Source of the DNA: Patescibacteria group bacterium
Lineage (GTDB): Bacteria > Patescibacteriota > Microgenomatia > JAMCZE01
Assembly (NCBI GenBank): GCA_023485845.1
Contig: JAMCZE010000001.1
Coordinates: 1 to 62,455, forward strand
Direction of reading: 5' to 3'
DNA length: 62,455 nucleotides
The position numbers and the translations under genes are program-made. Under the pieces are notes generated by a model. It did not search any database and was not told where the DNA came from. It saw nothing but the letters and a program-made list of their open reading frames with translations. Below are positions 39,117 to 48,400 of this stretch, one piece after another (within the stretch, counting starts at the first letter, position 1; every line of letters starts with the position of its first letter).

Positions 39117-41801
39117 TTAACGGCTATTGTCTTTATCCAAGTGGCAAAATTTATACTTCTTGCCTGATCCGCACCAACAGGGGTCGTTGCGGCCGGGCTT
39201 TTGTGAGGGACTAGTGGCTAGTGGCTGGTTACTATGAGAAGGAACGGGCGATTGGTTTTCCAATTGATTGGCGTTGGTCATCAACTGCTGCATTTGGGCC
39301 ACTTGTTCCGGAGTAGCAACAGCAATTTTGAAAATGCTGTGGACGATTTCAAAATCCATGGCGGCAATCAGTTTTTCAAACATGGCGAAGGCTTCCGATT
39401 TATATTCCACGAGGGGATCGCGTTGACCATAGCCGCGCAGCCCGATGCCTTCACGCAGATCATCAATGGCTTCCAGGTGTTCCATCCATAAGCCGTCAAT
39501 CACCCACAGCATTTCCTGCTGTTCAATGTAGCGGGCCATTTTGTCGCCGATCTGTTTTTCCCGTTGTTGGTAGACATCATGGGCTATTTTAACGAGAAAG
39601 TTGCTAGGTTCTAGGTTATGGGTTCTAGAAATTTGTTCGAGAATTTGTTTTTTTGAATTTTCATCAAATGGGACGATCGTAGTGAATTCCTCAACTAGTT
39701 TGCCTGGGTCTTCGGATCCTGGGGTCGTATACATGGCTGTTAGAACAGTAATCTCCTTGTCGATTTTTCCCAAGATTTCATTTCTTAATTCTGACCCCTG
39801 ACCACTAGCCACTAGAACCTTACTGCGCATGTCGTAAATAATTTCCCGCTGCTTGTTCATCACGTCGTCATATTCCAACAGGTGCTTGCGGGAGTCAAAA
39901 TTAAATTGTTCCACTTTCGATTGGGCTTGTTCGATGGCCCGGGTGACCATGCCATGTTCCAGCGGCTGGTCCTCGGGAATGTTAAAAAAGGTCATCAGTT
40001 TTGAAACTTGTTCACCGCCAAAGAGGCGCATAATGTCATCGTCTAACGCAACGAAGAACCGGCTGGAACCCGGGTCGCCTTGCCGGCCGGCGCGGCCCCG
40101 CAATTGGTTATCAATCCGGCGGGATTCATGCCGCTCGGTGCCAATAACATGCAAGCCGCCGGCGGCCACCACTTCGTCATGGTCGGACAGCCATTTTTTC
40201 CACTGCGGCGTTTCGGTGAGTGGCCGGCCGTCCTCTCCTTTGGGTGTGTCGCCGCCCAAAACAATGTCCACCCCGCGCCCCGCCATGTTGGTGGCCACCG
40301 TCACCGTGCCTTTTTTGCCGGCATTAGCTAAAATCATGGCTTCTTTTTCGTGCTGTTTGGCATTAAGCACCTGGTGGGGAATGTTCCTATGGTGCAAAAA
40401 TTGAGAAATAATTTCGTTTTTCTCAATTGAGGTGGTGCCGACCAAAACCGGCCGGCCTTTTTTATAATTTTCTTCAATGTCACGCACCACGGCGGCATAT
40501 TTGGCCCGTTGGGTTTTATAAACTTGGTCGGGATGGTCGGAGCGCACCAGTGGCCGGTGGGTGGGAATGACTACCACCGAGAGGTTATAAATTTTATGGA
40601 ACTCTTCCGACTCCGTCACCGCTGTCCCGGTCATGCCGGCCAGTTTTTCGTATTTGCGAAAGTAATTCTGCAGGGAAATTGTCGCCAGGGTTCGCGATTC
40701 CTGTTGAATGGTGACGTGCTCCTTGGCTTCCACGGCTTGGTGAATGCCTTCGCTCCAACGCCGGCCTGGCATCAGCCGGCCAGTGAACTCGTCCACGATT
40801 ATCACTTCACCTTCTTTGACAATATAGTCTTTTTCTCGTTGATAAAGTGTCCGGGCTTTGAGGGCCGCTTCAATGTGATGGACGGTGGCGAAATCCTTTT
40901 CATAGATATCTTTAAGGCCCAGCAGTTGTTCCACTTTGCCGACGCCGTGGTCGGTCAGATGGGCGGTGCGCAATTTTTCGTCAATAACAAAATCCAGCGT
41001 GGGGGTTAGTTTTTCCACCAATTGGGCGTATTCATAATATTTTTGCGTCGGCTGCGCGTCCGGGGCGGAAATGATATGTGGAGTGCGGGCTTCATCAATT
41101 AAAACCGAGTCCACCTCGTCAACGATGGCATAGTGGAATTCCCGTTGGACCACGTCGTTAAGGCTGCGGGCCATGTTGTCGCGCAAATAATCAAAGCCAA
41201 ATTCACTGTTAATGCCGTAGGTAATGTCGGCGCCATAAGCCTCTTTGCGGGAAATCGGCCGCAGATGGCGCAGACGCCAATCGGTGGCGGTTTCGTCAGT
41301 GAAGTCAGGATCAAAAAGAAAAGAAGCTTCGTGGACCATGGCCGCGGTGGACAAACCAAGAAAGTGATAAATGGCGCCCATCCAGCCGGCATCCCGTCGG
41401 GCCAAATAGTCATTGACGGTCACCAGGTGAACGCCGCGGCCGGTGAGAGCGTTAAGATAAAGGGCGGGAGAGGCGGATAGGGTTTTGCCTTCTCCGGTTT
41501 TTTGCTCGGCAATTTTTCCCTGGTGCAGCGCCACCCCGGCCAGAATTTGAACGTCAAAATGCCGTTCGTTGTTGACCCGAAAACTGGCTTCCCGAACAGC
41601 CGCAAAGGCCTCCGGCAGCAGATCATCGAGACTTTCGCCCCGTTCCAGCCGCAGTTTTAGCTCCGCTGTTTTTTTGGCAAAGTCCTTGTCTTTGAGTTTC
41701 TTGACCTTCGGTTCGAAGTTGTTGACGGCCTCCACCAACGGCCAAAGCCGCTTGACTTCTTTGTCATTAGAGTCTAAAAACTTAGTGAGGAAGTTCAACA
41801 T
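39117..41801 (-). CDS. secA: preprotein translocase ATPase SecA
   Basis: An 894-aa SecA. Walker A TGEGKTL in AEQKTGEGKTLSAS, DEAD-like VDEVDSVLIDEARTP, motif VATNMAGRGVDIVLGG and GTERHESRRIDNQLRGRAGRQGDPGSS. The C-terminus carries the SEC-C zinc motif (CWCGSGKKYKFCH). It drives secretion through SecYEG with SecDF, coded elsewhere here. Three word repeats lie in frame: one codes RTHNLEPSN in the helical region and another codes the C-terminal linker PSHSNQPLATSPS. Divergent from the 164-aa gene with 23 nt between. Confidence 0.96.
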   Translation of the reverse strand: MLNFLTKFLDSNDKEVKRLWPLVEAVNNFEPKVKKLKDKDFAKKTAELKLRLERGESLDDLLPEAFAAVREASFRVNNERHFDVQILAGVALHQGKIAEQKTGEGKTLSASPALYLNALTGRGVHLVTVNDYLARRDAGWMGAIYHFLGLSTAAMVHEASFLFDPDFTDETATDWRLRHLRPISRKEAYGADITYGINSEFGFDYLRDNMARSLNDVVQREFHYAIVDEVDSVLIDEARTPHIISAPDAQPTQKYYEYAQLVEKLTPTLDFVIDEKLRTAHLTDHGVGKVEQLLGLKDIYEKDFATVHHIEAALKARTLYQREKDYIVKEGEVIIVDEFTGRLMPGRRWSEGIHQAVEAKEHVTIQQESRTLATISLQNYFRKYEKLAGMTGTAVTESEEFHKIYNLSVVVIPTHRPLVRSDHPDQVYKTQRAKYAAVVRDIEENYKKGRPVLVGTTSIEKNEIISQFLHHRNIPHQVLNAKQHEKEAMILANAGKKGTVTVATNMAGRGVDIVLGGDTPKGEDGRPLTETPQWKKWLSDHDEVVAAGGLHVIGTERHESRRIDNQLRGRAGRQGDPGSSRFFVALDDDIMRLFGGEQVSKLMTFFNIPEDQPLEHGMVTRAIEQAQSKVEQFNFDSRKHLLEYDDVMNKQREIIYDMRSKVLVASGQGSELRNEILGKIDKEITVLTAMYTTPGSEDPGKLVEEFTTIVPFDENSKKQILEQISRTHNLEPSNFLVKIAHDVYQQREKQIGDKMARYIEQQEMLWVIDGLWMEHLEAIDDLREGIGLRGYGQRDPLVEYKSEAFAMFEKLIAAMDFEIVHSIFKIAVATPEQVAQMQQLMTNANQLENQSPVPSHSNQPLATSPSQKPGRNDPCWCGSGKKYKFCHLDKDNSR
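39210..39234. repeat. ACTAGTGGCTAGT-type repeat in secA C-terminal linker
   Basis: ACTAGTGGCTAGTGGCTGG words. Shares 13 nt with 20197 and 14 nt, inverted, with 39801. Confidence 0.7.
39611..39628. repeat. CTAGGTTATGGGTTCTAG repeat inside secA
   Basis: Matches recJ 12854-12871 at 17 of 18 nt. Confidence 0.75.
39801..39820. repeat. CCACTAGCCACTAG repeat inside secA
   Basis: Inverted copy of CTAGTGGCTAGTGG at 39211. Confidence 0.65.
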
Positions 41802-41824
41802 AACCTGCCCATTTTAACAGGTTT

Positions 41825-42319
41825 ATGAGTAAGAAGGGAAATATCGGAAAACCTTCTCAGCCGGAGCTCCCTGGGTTGGTGTCACCGGGAGCTTTAAAGG
41901 ACAGAAGAACCGGTGTGCCAAAAAGAACTCGAGTATTGGCAATGTCAGTTCCGGATGTGACTCGCCATCTTGCCTATCTTAAGGAGCATGGCGACCGAGT
42001 TTTATCAAATGACATTAAAAAGTTTGAGATCCGCCCAGAAATTAAAAATCAGAATGCTAGGGAGATTGCGGAAGGGAGAAAATTTTCACCGACAGAATGG
42101 AATTCCTGGCGGACAACTGTCCGATTCAAAATTGATCTTATTAGACAAAGGACTGGCCAGCCAATTAGAGAGGGATCAGACGAAGAACAGGAAGTTTTTC
42201 AGGCAGTAGCTAAATTTAGAAGTCTCATCCCCGAAGACCGTCTCAGAATATTAGATAGCAATAAACTTCTCGCTCGCCATGTAATGATTGATCTTCGCAA
42301 ATATCGTCCTTCGGAATAG
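41825..42319 (+). CDS. hypothetical protein, 164 aa
   Basis: No family recognised. A basic, soluble, mainly helical protein (PDVTRHLAYLKEHGDRVLSNDIKKFEI, FKIDLIRQRTGQP, EDRLRILDSNKLLARHVMIDLRKYRP). The composition suggests nucleic-acid binding, but that is inference. Divergent from secA. Followed 27 nt later by another small basic gene. Confidence 0.5.
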   Translation: MSKKGNIGKPSQPELPGLVSPGALKDRRTGVPKRTRVLAMSVPDVTRHLAYLKEHGDRVLSNDIKKFEIRPEIKNQNAREIAEGRKFSPTEWNSWRTTVRFKIDLIRQRTGQPIREGSDEEQEVFQAVAKFRSLIPEDRLRILDSNKLLARHVMIDLRKYRPSE

Positions 42320-42346
42320 GCTTGACACTGGAAGTATAATTTTGAT

Positions 42347-42715
42347 ATGGGAAGAGAAAAAATTGTTCGTCTACGTCAAGGGCAACGGATTATTGTCGAA
42401 GCAGCGCGTCGAAGACCTCGATCTGAGCCGCCACCCCTGAGGGATTTGGCAAGGTATGTTGAAACCCATGCCGATTTACTTCTCCGGGCCAGGGGCGGGC
42501 GGTATGCTGATAATCTTGATCTGGCGATGGATACTGGTGGTGTCCCGGAACAGCTAGTCAAAAATCTTCACAGAGCTAAAATTGGCTCAGAAAGGGCATT
42601 AAGAAGAGTAAGAAGAGTTCTAATTAGCTCCGGACAACAACCAGAGGTTGCAGATACTTTCTCGGAGTTTATTGTTTATGAGCACCTTGGGATGCCTCAG
42701 GCTGGTAAGAGATAG
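42347..42715 (+). CDS. hypothetical basic protein, 122 aa
   Basis: No family recognised. Very Arg-rich (EAARRRPRSEPPP, LRRVRRVLISSG), helical, no membrane segment. TATAAT lies 6 nt before the ATG, so the gene seems to have its own leaderless promoter despite the close upstream gene. The 3' end overlaps the convergent methyltransferase gene by 47 nt. Confidence 0.5.
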   Translation: MGREKIVRLRQGQRIIVEAARRRPRSEPPPLRDLARYVETHADLLLRARGGRYADNLDLAMDTGGVPEQLVKNLHRAKIGSERALRRVRRVLISSGQQPEVADTFSEFIVYEHLGMPQAGKR

Positions 42716-43208
42716 AGCTTTTTAGACCTTCAAGATGATTGGTGATTATCAGGCCGTTTTTTGTCAGAAGTTTTTTGGGAATTTTGATAGTTTCCCGTCT
42801 ATTTCCGATATAGGCATCGGTGAGGATTAGGTCAAATTTCTGCTTGGTTGACCGGAGAAAATTGGTCGCGTCCGACTGGATAATTTCTAGATTGGGAATT
42901 TTGGCCAGGTTAAAGTACTTTTTTCCTAAAAAAATCATTACCGGGTCGATTTCCACACCGGTGATTTTGGCGGCGGGCCACTTTTGGGAAATGATTTTAG
43001 CAGCCGTTCCTCCACCTAAGCCAAGGATTAAGACATTCTTTGGAACAAAGGAAACTTTGGCCAGCGCCTTTTTCCAAAGCGGTCCCACATGGGCGTTTCC
43101 GGACTGCTCAAAACCGCCAGCCCACACTGACGGCCGGCCGAAAAACTGACGGAGTTTAATTTCGCCGTTAAATTTAGACTTAAAAATGATTTCCTGCCAA
43201 GGCCACAT
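42669..43208 (-). CDS. spermidine-synthase-like SAM-dependent methyl- or aminopropyl-transferase
   Basis: A 179-aa Rossmann protein of the SpeE type: VLILGLGGGTAAKII (SAM loop), ITGVEIDPVMIFLGKKYF (acidic residue after strand 2), LEIIQSDATNFL and FDLILTDAYIGN. It is about 100 residues shorter than spermidine synthase, lacking the N-terminal beta domain, so methyl transfer is more likely. The start overlaps the ATP-grasp gene upstream by 29 nt, suggesting one pathway. Confidence 0.75.
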   Translation of the reverse strand: MWPWQEIIFKSKFNGEIKLRQFFGRPSVWAGGFEQSGNAHVGPLWKKALAKVSFVPKNVLILGLGGGTAAKIISQKWPAAKITGVEIDPVMIFLGKKYFNLAKIPNLEIIQSDATNFLRSTKQKFDLILTDAYIGNRRETIKIPKKLLTKNGLIITNHLEGLKSSISYQPEASQGAHKQ

Positions 43209-44160
43209 TGATGATTTTTTGCAAAAATTCAGGATAGGAATAGCCGGCGGCGGCTCCGGAGCGGATCACTCCCGAGTCTGGCGCCAGACCCGGGTTGGCG
43301 TTGACTTCCAGGATGTAAAGTCGGTTAGCGGGGGAAAGGCGCAGGTCCACCCGGCAATAGTTTTTGCACCCCGTGATCCGGGCGGCCGCCAGGCAGATTC
43401 TTTCTAGCTCTGATAAAATCTTCGGACTTAATTTTGCTGGACAGACACCGACGGTGTCTTTATAAGCAATCGTGTCTTCTTCCCATTTGGCAGCAAAGTT
43501 AACCATCTTGTATTTATTCTGAAACGATTTGCCAAAAATGATTTCGGAGACGGGCAAAACAGTTTTGTCAAGAATGGTGACATTTAATTCCCGGCCGTCA
43601 ATATATTCTTCCACCAGGGCCGGTTCTTGATAGGTTTTCACCAAAAAATCCACTTGGTCCAGGACATCGACCGCCGTTTTTAAAACCGAATGGCCGTTAA
43701 TGCCAATGCTGCCGTCTTTGGCCACCGGTTTAACCACCAAGGGAAAATTTAGTTTTTCCAGTTTGTCACCGGCGTTGGCCACTTGGAATTTTGGGGTGGG
43801 CAAGTTATTCTTTAGCAGCAATTTCTTAGTGGCGGCCTTGTCGGTGGTTAATTTCAGGGTCTTAGATCCAGAACCGGAAAATGGTTTGCTAATTTTTTCC
43901 AAGACCTGGATCACTTCATATTCTGTGTCTGGCAAATTGGCAATGCCCTCAGCCAGATTAAAAAAGAAATCAGTGGTTATTCGGGAAAGCTTCTTAAGCG
44001 TTTGCTGATTAACTTCAAAAAGCGAAACGCGGTGACCAAGGTTCGCCAATGCTTTGGTAACTGCCCCGGCGGTGGTCACCGTGTCCTCGTCAGCCAGAAT
44101 TTCTTCCGGGCGGCCAAACGGCAGGGCAGCGACGCGGTTAAACAGAACGGTGATGTTCAT
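43180..44160 (-). CDS. ATP-grasp ligase, D-Ala-D-Ala ligase-like (copy 1)
   Basis: A 326-aa ATP-grasp enzyme that forms an amide bond via an acyl phosphate. It has FPLVVKPVAKDGSIGI (ATP loop), EPALVEEYIDGRELNV and YILEVNANPGLAPDSG (metal-binding E-x-N-x-NPG). The start MNITVLFNR at 44160 matches the opening of its neighbour; the track start adds eight codons. Clearly paralogous to the next gene but quite diverged from it. The substrate is unknown; a true Ddl is possible. Confidence 0.85.
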   Translation of the reverse strand: MNITVLFNRVAALPFGRPEEILADEDTVTTAGAVTKALANLGHRVSLFEVNQQTLKKLSRITTDFFFNLAEGIANLPDTEYEVIQVLEKISKPFSGSGSKTLKLTTDKAATKKLLLKNNLPTPKFQVANAGDKLEKLNFPLVVKPVAKDGSIGINGHSVLKTAVDVLDQVDFLVKTYQEPALVEEYIDGRELNVTILDKTVLPVSEIIFGKSFQNKYKMVNFAAKWEEDTIAYKDTVGVCPAKLSPKILSELERICLAAARITGCKNYCRVDLRLSPANRLYILEVNANPGLAPDSGVIRSGAAAGYSYPEFLQKIINVALAGNHF

Positions 44161-45157
44161 ACCGATCCACCGCCAATGAAGCAATCTCGCTGATAAATTG
44201 GCTGTAGTCTAACCCCATTGCCTTGGCCGAACGGGAGGCGCCCATGTCCGGTGACAAACAGGGATTGGCGTTAACTTCAAGAAAGTAGGGGGTGTGGTCA
44301 CGGGAGAGGCGAATGTCGATGCGGGCATAGTCCCGAGCACCGCAAACCAGATAGGCCTGAATGGCCAGCCGCTCAATTTTTTGGCGCAGTTTGGCGGAGA
44401 GTTTGGCCGGACAAACGCCGACGGTCTCCCGAAAGTTAGCGGAGTTTTCCACCCATTTGGCTTTAAAATCTACCACTTTCGGCTTGGCGTCATATTTATA
44501 GGAATCACCGAAGATAATTTCCGAAACGGGCAACACGGTGACATTTTTCCCATTGCCCATCACGGTGATGTTTAGCTCCCGGCCGCGGATATATTCTTCC
44601 ACCAGTGCCGGCTCGTGATATTGGGAAACGATTTTGTGGACCACCCGGCGCAGCTGTGTCAGATTTTCCACCACCGAGTTAGTGTCGATTCCCAAACTGC
44701 AATCTTCCGCCATGGGTTTGACGATCAGCGGATAATACAAATTTTTTGGCAGACTAGCCGGCGGAGCCTCAAAAAGAGCATAGGCGGGAGTGGGGATGCC
44801 GTTTTGTTCAAAAACACGTTTTGTCAGCGCCTTGTTGGTTGTCAAAAGCAGCGAGGAAGCATCGGCGCCGGTGTAGGGCAATTTTTTTCGGTCCAAAATC
44901 TCCGGAACTTTGTGTTCTGTTTTCGGGAGACTGCCGATGCCGTCACAAAGATTAAAATAGAGGTCGGCGTTTTTTTTGCCCAACTGGCCGATGGTTTTCA
45001 TTGATAACTCCAGGGTGTCGGCTTTATAGCCGCTAGTCTTTAAAGCCTTGGCAATGGTTTGAGCATCTTCCTTTGCCCCGTCCTCCACCATGATTGCTTT
45101 GTCATCGGCAAAAGGGAGTTTTTCCACCTCGTTATATAGGACGGTAATTTTTTTCAC
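44138..45157 (-). CDS. ATP-grasp ligase, D-Ala-D-Ala ligase-like (copy 2)
   Basis: A 339-aa paralogue of the preceding gene with the same order of motifs: YPLIVKPMAEDCSLGI, EPALVEEYIRGRELNI and FLEVNANPCLSPDMG, where the usual Gly after NP is Cys. Both copies share the segments LPVSEIIFG and ETVGVCPAKLS (TVGVCPAKLS in copy 1), not typical of Ddl, so the pair may form a separate subfamily. Overlaps copy 1 by 23 nt. Two ligases in a row plus a SAM enzyme look like a small peptide-tailoring pathway (inference). Confidence 0.85.
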   Translation of the reverse strand: MKKITVLYNEVEKLPFADDKAIMVEDGAKEDAQTIAKALKTSGYKADTLELSMKTIGQLGKKNADLYFNLCDGIGSLPKTEHKVPEILDRKKLPYTGADASSLLLTTNKALTKRVFEQNGIPTPAYALFEAPPASLPKNLYYPLIVKPMAEDCSLGIDTNSVVENLTQLRRVVHKIVSQYHEPALVEEYIRGRELNITVMGNGKNVTVLPVSEIIFGDSYKYDAKPKVVDFKAKWVENSANFRETVGVCPAKLSAKLRQKIERLAIQAYLVCGARDYARIDIRLSRDHTPYFLEVNANPCLSPDMGASRSAKAMGLDYSQFISEIASLAVDRYEHHRSV

Positions 45158-45161
45158 TAAT

Positions 45162-46511
45162 CTACCTTACCGGAGAGATTACGGTTTTGTCAATATATTT
45201 CTGCAGCACTTTGGGAATCGTGACACTGCCGTCTTTATTTTGATAGTTTTCCATGATGGCAATAATGGTTCGCGGCCCGGTTATTCCGGTGTCGTTAACA
45301 TTATGAACATACTTTTTTTGCCCGTCTTTGTCAATAAATCTAGTATTAAATCTTCTCGCTTGGAAATCCCGGGCATTGGTGTCGCTTCCCATCTCCACAA
45401 AGGTTTTTTGCACCGGCATCCAGACCTCAAAATCATATTTCCTGTTGGTGGCAAAATAACCGGCGTCTCCACTGCACATCAAAATAACATGATAGGGCAG
45501 CTCCAGTTTTTGCAAAAGCCATTCATTAATCGATAAGAGATATTCCATCATTTCGTTTGATTTTTCCGGAGTGGTGATGGCGTCCATCTCCAGTTTGTCA
45601 AATTGATGAACTCTCTTAATTCCGCGAACATCCTTACCCCATGATCCCACCTCTGATCGAAAGCACGAGGTGACGGCAAAAAATTTCTGCGGCAGGTTGG
45701 CAAGATCCAGGGTTTTATCCATATAGTAGGCAAATAGTGATGGTTCGGAAGAGCCGACCAAGAATAAATTTCTGTGTTCCTCGACATATTTATTTTCAAT
45801 TTGATAAACCTGGTCAGCGTCACCCGGGAAGTGGGATGTTCCATAAAGCACCCGGTCGCGAACCAGTAAGGGAACGATCATTGGTGTGAATCCTTCCTGC
45901 AAAAGTTTTTCTTTCAGCAGCTCAAAAACGGCATACTCCAGAAGAGCAGCTTCGTTTTTCAGATAATAGAACCGGCTGCCCGAAACAATGGCGCTTTGCT
46001 CCACGTCAATAATGTCTAACTGTTTTCCTAACTCGATGTGATCTTTGGCGGTAAAATCTAATTGTGGCATCCATTGCTTGGAAAAATCCTTCATTCCCAA
46101 TTGGTCTTTGCGAAGGTATTTATCTTTAGGAGTCCAAGCTTTAATCTCAATGTTATCGTTTTCGTCTCTCCCGATAGGAACATCACTGGCCAGCATGTTT
46201 GGCATCCAGTCCATGGCAGACTGCCAGTCTTTGGTAACGGCGGCCAGTTCTTTTTCCAAAACCTCCAGCCCATCTTTTAGTCTTTTCCCTTCCTCGATTT
46301 TTTCCGGTGTCCGGTCGGCGGCATTTTTCAGCTTGTCAGCCAGTTTATTCCGACCGGCGCGGATTTTCTCAATTTCTTTTTCCAGCTGTGTTTTGCGGGC
46401 GTCTAAAAGAAGGAGCTTGTCCACATCGGCCCTAGCTGGGTCAACATGACGGTTGGCAATGTTTTGTTTGATTTTCTCCGGATTTTCCCTAATGAATCTT
46501 ATGTCCAGCAT
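45162..46511 (-). CDS. serS: seryl-tRNA synthetase
   Basis: A 449-aa class II synthetase. The N-terminal long coiled-coil arm (~25-110) binds the tRNA-Ser variable arm. Core: motif 2 FRSEVGSWGKDVRGIKRVHQF, KYDFEVWMP and motif 3 region NDTGITGPRTIIAIMENYQ (usually N-G-S-G-x-x-x-x-R). Length somewhat above the usual ~425. A TAAACT -10 lies 9 nt before the start. It is 4 nt upstream of the ATP-grasp pair, so it may drive them. Confidence 0.95.
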   Translation of the reverse strand: MLDIRFIRENPEKIKQNIANRHVDPARADVDKLLLLDARKTQLEKEIEKIRAGRNKLADKLKNAADRTPEKIEEGKRLKDGLEVLEKELAAVTKDWQSAMDWMPNMLASDVPIGRDENDNIEIKAWTPKDKYLRKDQLGMKDFSKQWMPQLDFTAKDHIELGKQLDIIDVEQSAIVSGSRFYYLKNEAALLEYAVFELLKEKLLQEGFTPMIVPLLVRDRVLYGTSHFPGDADQVYQIENKYVEEHRNLFLVGSSEPSLFAYYMDKTLDLANLPQKFFAVTSCFRSEVGSWGKDVRGIKRVHQFDKLEMDAITTPEKSNEMMEYLLSINEWLLQKLELPYHVILMCSGDAGYFATNRKYDFEVWMPVQKTFVEMGSDTNARDFQARRFNTRFIDKDGQKKYVHNVNDTGITGPRTIIAIMENYQNKDGSVTIPKVLQKYIDKTVISPVR

Positions 46512-46679
46512 GCTACTGTGAGTTTAACACAAAATATCCTTCTTGTTGAGGACAGAACTTCGGAGTGTGAATTTTATTAGATAGCGGTCTCGGGGGAAAA
46601 CCGGCCGGACCCGCCGACATCAAAATAAACCATGTGAGAAAAGTTTATCACAGCCCAGTTTTGTTTGCAAGGGGGTTTC

Positions 46680-47003
46680 TTAGTGGACTAGACTCAAAAT
46701 GGTGAGAGTGAGAAGGACAAAAACAAACAAGGTAACCGTGCTTGAGGCGATAACTTTGAAAGCAGTCGGCAGGTCTTTTTTCTCCCAAAAAAGATAAAAG
46801 GGATAACCGAGAAACATTGCGGCACAAACAATGGCGGAGAAAACAAACAGGGTCAGGAAAAGCATCGGACCCAAGAAACTGGGCGTCGGCCCGAACCAGC
46901 GGTTGCCGTTGAGCATCACGGCGCCAACGGCGGCGCAGTAGGCAATCAGCCCAGTGGCCTGCGCCACTCCGATAATGACCGGTGATATTTTATTTTTTTT
47001 CAT
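46680..47003 (-). CDS. small membrane protein with three helices
   Basis: A 107-aa protein starting MKKNKISPVIIGVAQATG, with membrane segments at ~8-28, ~40-65 and ~78-104. The start at 47003 overlaps the lysS stop by 14 nt; the track start would run deep into lysS. Function unknown. Probably co-transcribed with lysS and greA. The 168 nt between it and serS hold no visible gene. Confidence 0.65.
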   Translation of the reverse strand: MKKNKISPVIIGVAQATGLIAYCAAVGAVMLNGNRWFGPTPSFLGPMLFLTLFVFSAIVCAAMFLGYPFYLFWEKKDLPTAFKVIASSTVTLFVFVLLTLTILSLVH

Positions 47004-48384
47004 TAGTCGGCCGCAACAACGGAAACATAACTGTTTCGCGAATGGGCAAATTTGCCAAAAATGAAAACAGCCGTTCGCTAACACCAAAACCGGTGACCGG
47101 CGGCATACCATATTCTAAGGCGGTCACAAAATCATTGTCAAGCATCTGTGCTTCAGTGTCCCCCTTATCCCGCATTCTCTGCTGTTTCGTAAATCTTTCT
47201 TTTTGGTCGATGGGGTCATTAAGCTCCGAGTAGCCATTACCCATTTCACTACCGGCAATGATCACTTGATACCGCTCAACCAACTCCGGCCGGCTCTCCA
47301 GCCGTTTTGCCAGGGGAGAAACCGCCACTGGATGGCCGGTTAAAAACACCGGCCCGGTAATTTTCTCCCGGATACCTTTCCAAATTTGGTCAATTTCCCG
47401 GCCGTTATCCATTTTTGTCACGTCCACTCCGGCCTCTTTTTGAACTGTCTGCGCGTAATCAATGCGTGGCCAATCCTCAGCAAAGTCAACTTTGTGGTTA
47501 TTAATTTCAAATTCCATTTTCCCAAAAGTTTTTTCAATCACCGCTTTATACATTTCTTCCACCAATTTCATGGAATCTTCAAAGTTAGCGTAGGCCCAAT
47601 AGAACTCCATTTGGGTGTAGTCCTGCAGGTGCTCTCGGCTGATGCCTTCATTGCGAAATTGCCGGCCGATTTCAAAAGTTTTCTCGAAACCGGCAACCAT
47701 TAATCGTTTTTGCCACAACTCGCCCATGGAAATGCGCAAATAGAGGTCGATGTCTAAAGCGTTATGGTGGGTGACAAAGGGATTGGCGTCGGCCCCGCCG
47801 GCAGTGGTTTCCAAAACCGGCGTTTCCACTTCCAGAAAGCCGCGATCCGTTAAAAATGCCCGCATGCTGTTCCAGAAAACCGCTTTTTTGGCCAGCAGTT
47901 GTTTCAGATCGTCGTTAAGCAGCAGGTCCAAATAGCGCTGACGGTAACGGGTTTCTTCATCTTTAATTCCGAACCATTCCGACGGCAATGGGCGAAGGGA
48001 TTTTGTTAACAGTTCAAAGTCGGTGACATCAATGGTTATTTCTCCGGCTTTGGTTTTAGTTACGGTTCCTTGTGTTCCCAAAAAATCGCCGATGTCAAAG
48101 AGCTTAAGCAACTCGAATTTTTTATCTCCTAGTTTTTCTTTTTGAAACCAAAGCTGAATTTTTCCCGAGGCGTCTTTCAGATCGGCAAAAACCAAACTGC
48201 CATGCTCCCGCCAGGCGGTGATCCGCCCTTCCACAGCTTCTTTTTGACCCGGACTTTTGACGGCTTTGGCAATGGGCGTTGCCGACTGAGAATATTTTGA
48301 CGGATAGGGATTAATTCCAAGGGAGCGCAATTTTTCCAACTTTCCGTTGCGGATTTTGATTAGTTCATCAATTGGCGCGGCCAT
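46990..48384 (-). CDS. lysS: lysyl-tRNA synthetase, class II
   Basis: A 464-aa synthetase. OB fold (EGRITAWREHGSLVFADLKDASGKIQ), motif 1 region RAFLTDRGFLEVETPVLE, motif 2 FEIGRQFRNEGISREH. The C-terminal motif 3 usually G-x-G-x-D-R reads GMPPVTGFGVSERL, with SER where most have DR. The start MAAPIDEL at 48384 is supported by a TATCAT -10 six nt upstream. Follows greA by 16 nt. Confidence 0.94.
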   Translation of the reverse strand: MAAPIDELIKIRNGKLEKLRSLGINPYPSKYSQSATPIAKAVKSPGQKEAVEGRITAWREHGSLVFADLKDASGKIQLWFQKEKLGDKKFELLKLFDIGDFLGTQGTVTKTKAGEITIDVTDFELLTKSLRPLPSEWFGIKDEETRYRQRYLDLLLNDDLKQLLAKKAVFWNSMRAFLTDRGFLEVETPVLETTAGGADANPFVTHHNALDIDLYLRISMGELWQKRLMVAGFEKTFEIGRQFRNEGISREHLQDYTQMEFYWAYANFEDSMKLVEEMYKAVIEKTFGKMEFEINNHKVDFAEDWPRIDYAQTVQKEAGVDVTKMDNGREIDQIWKGIREKITGPVFLTGHPVAVSPLAKRLESRPELVERYQVIIAGSEMGNGYSELNDPIDQKERFTKQQRMRDKGDTEAQMLDNDFVTALEYGMPPVTGFGVSERLFSFLANLPIRETVMFPLLRPTNEKK

Positions 48385-48400
48385 AAGAAGATGATACCAC

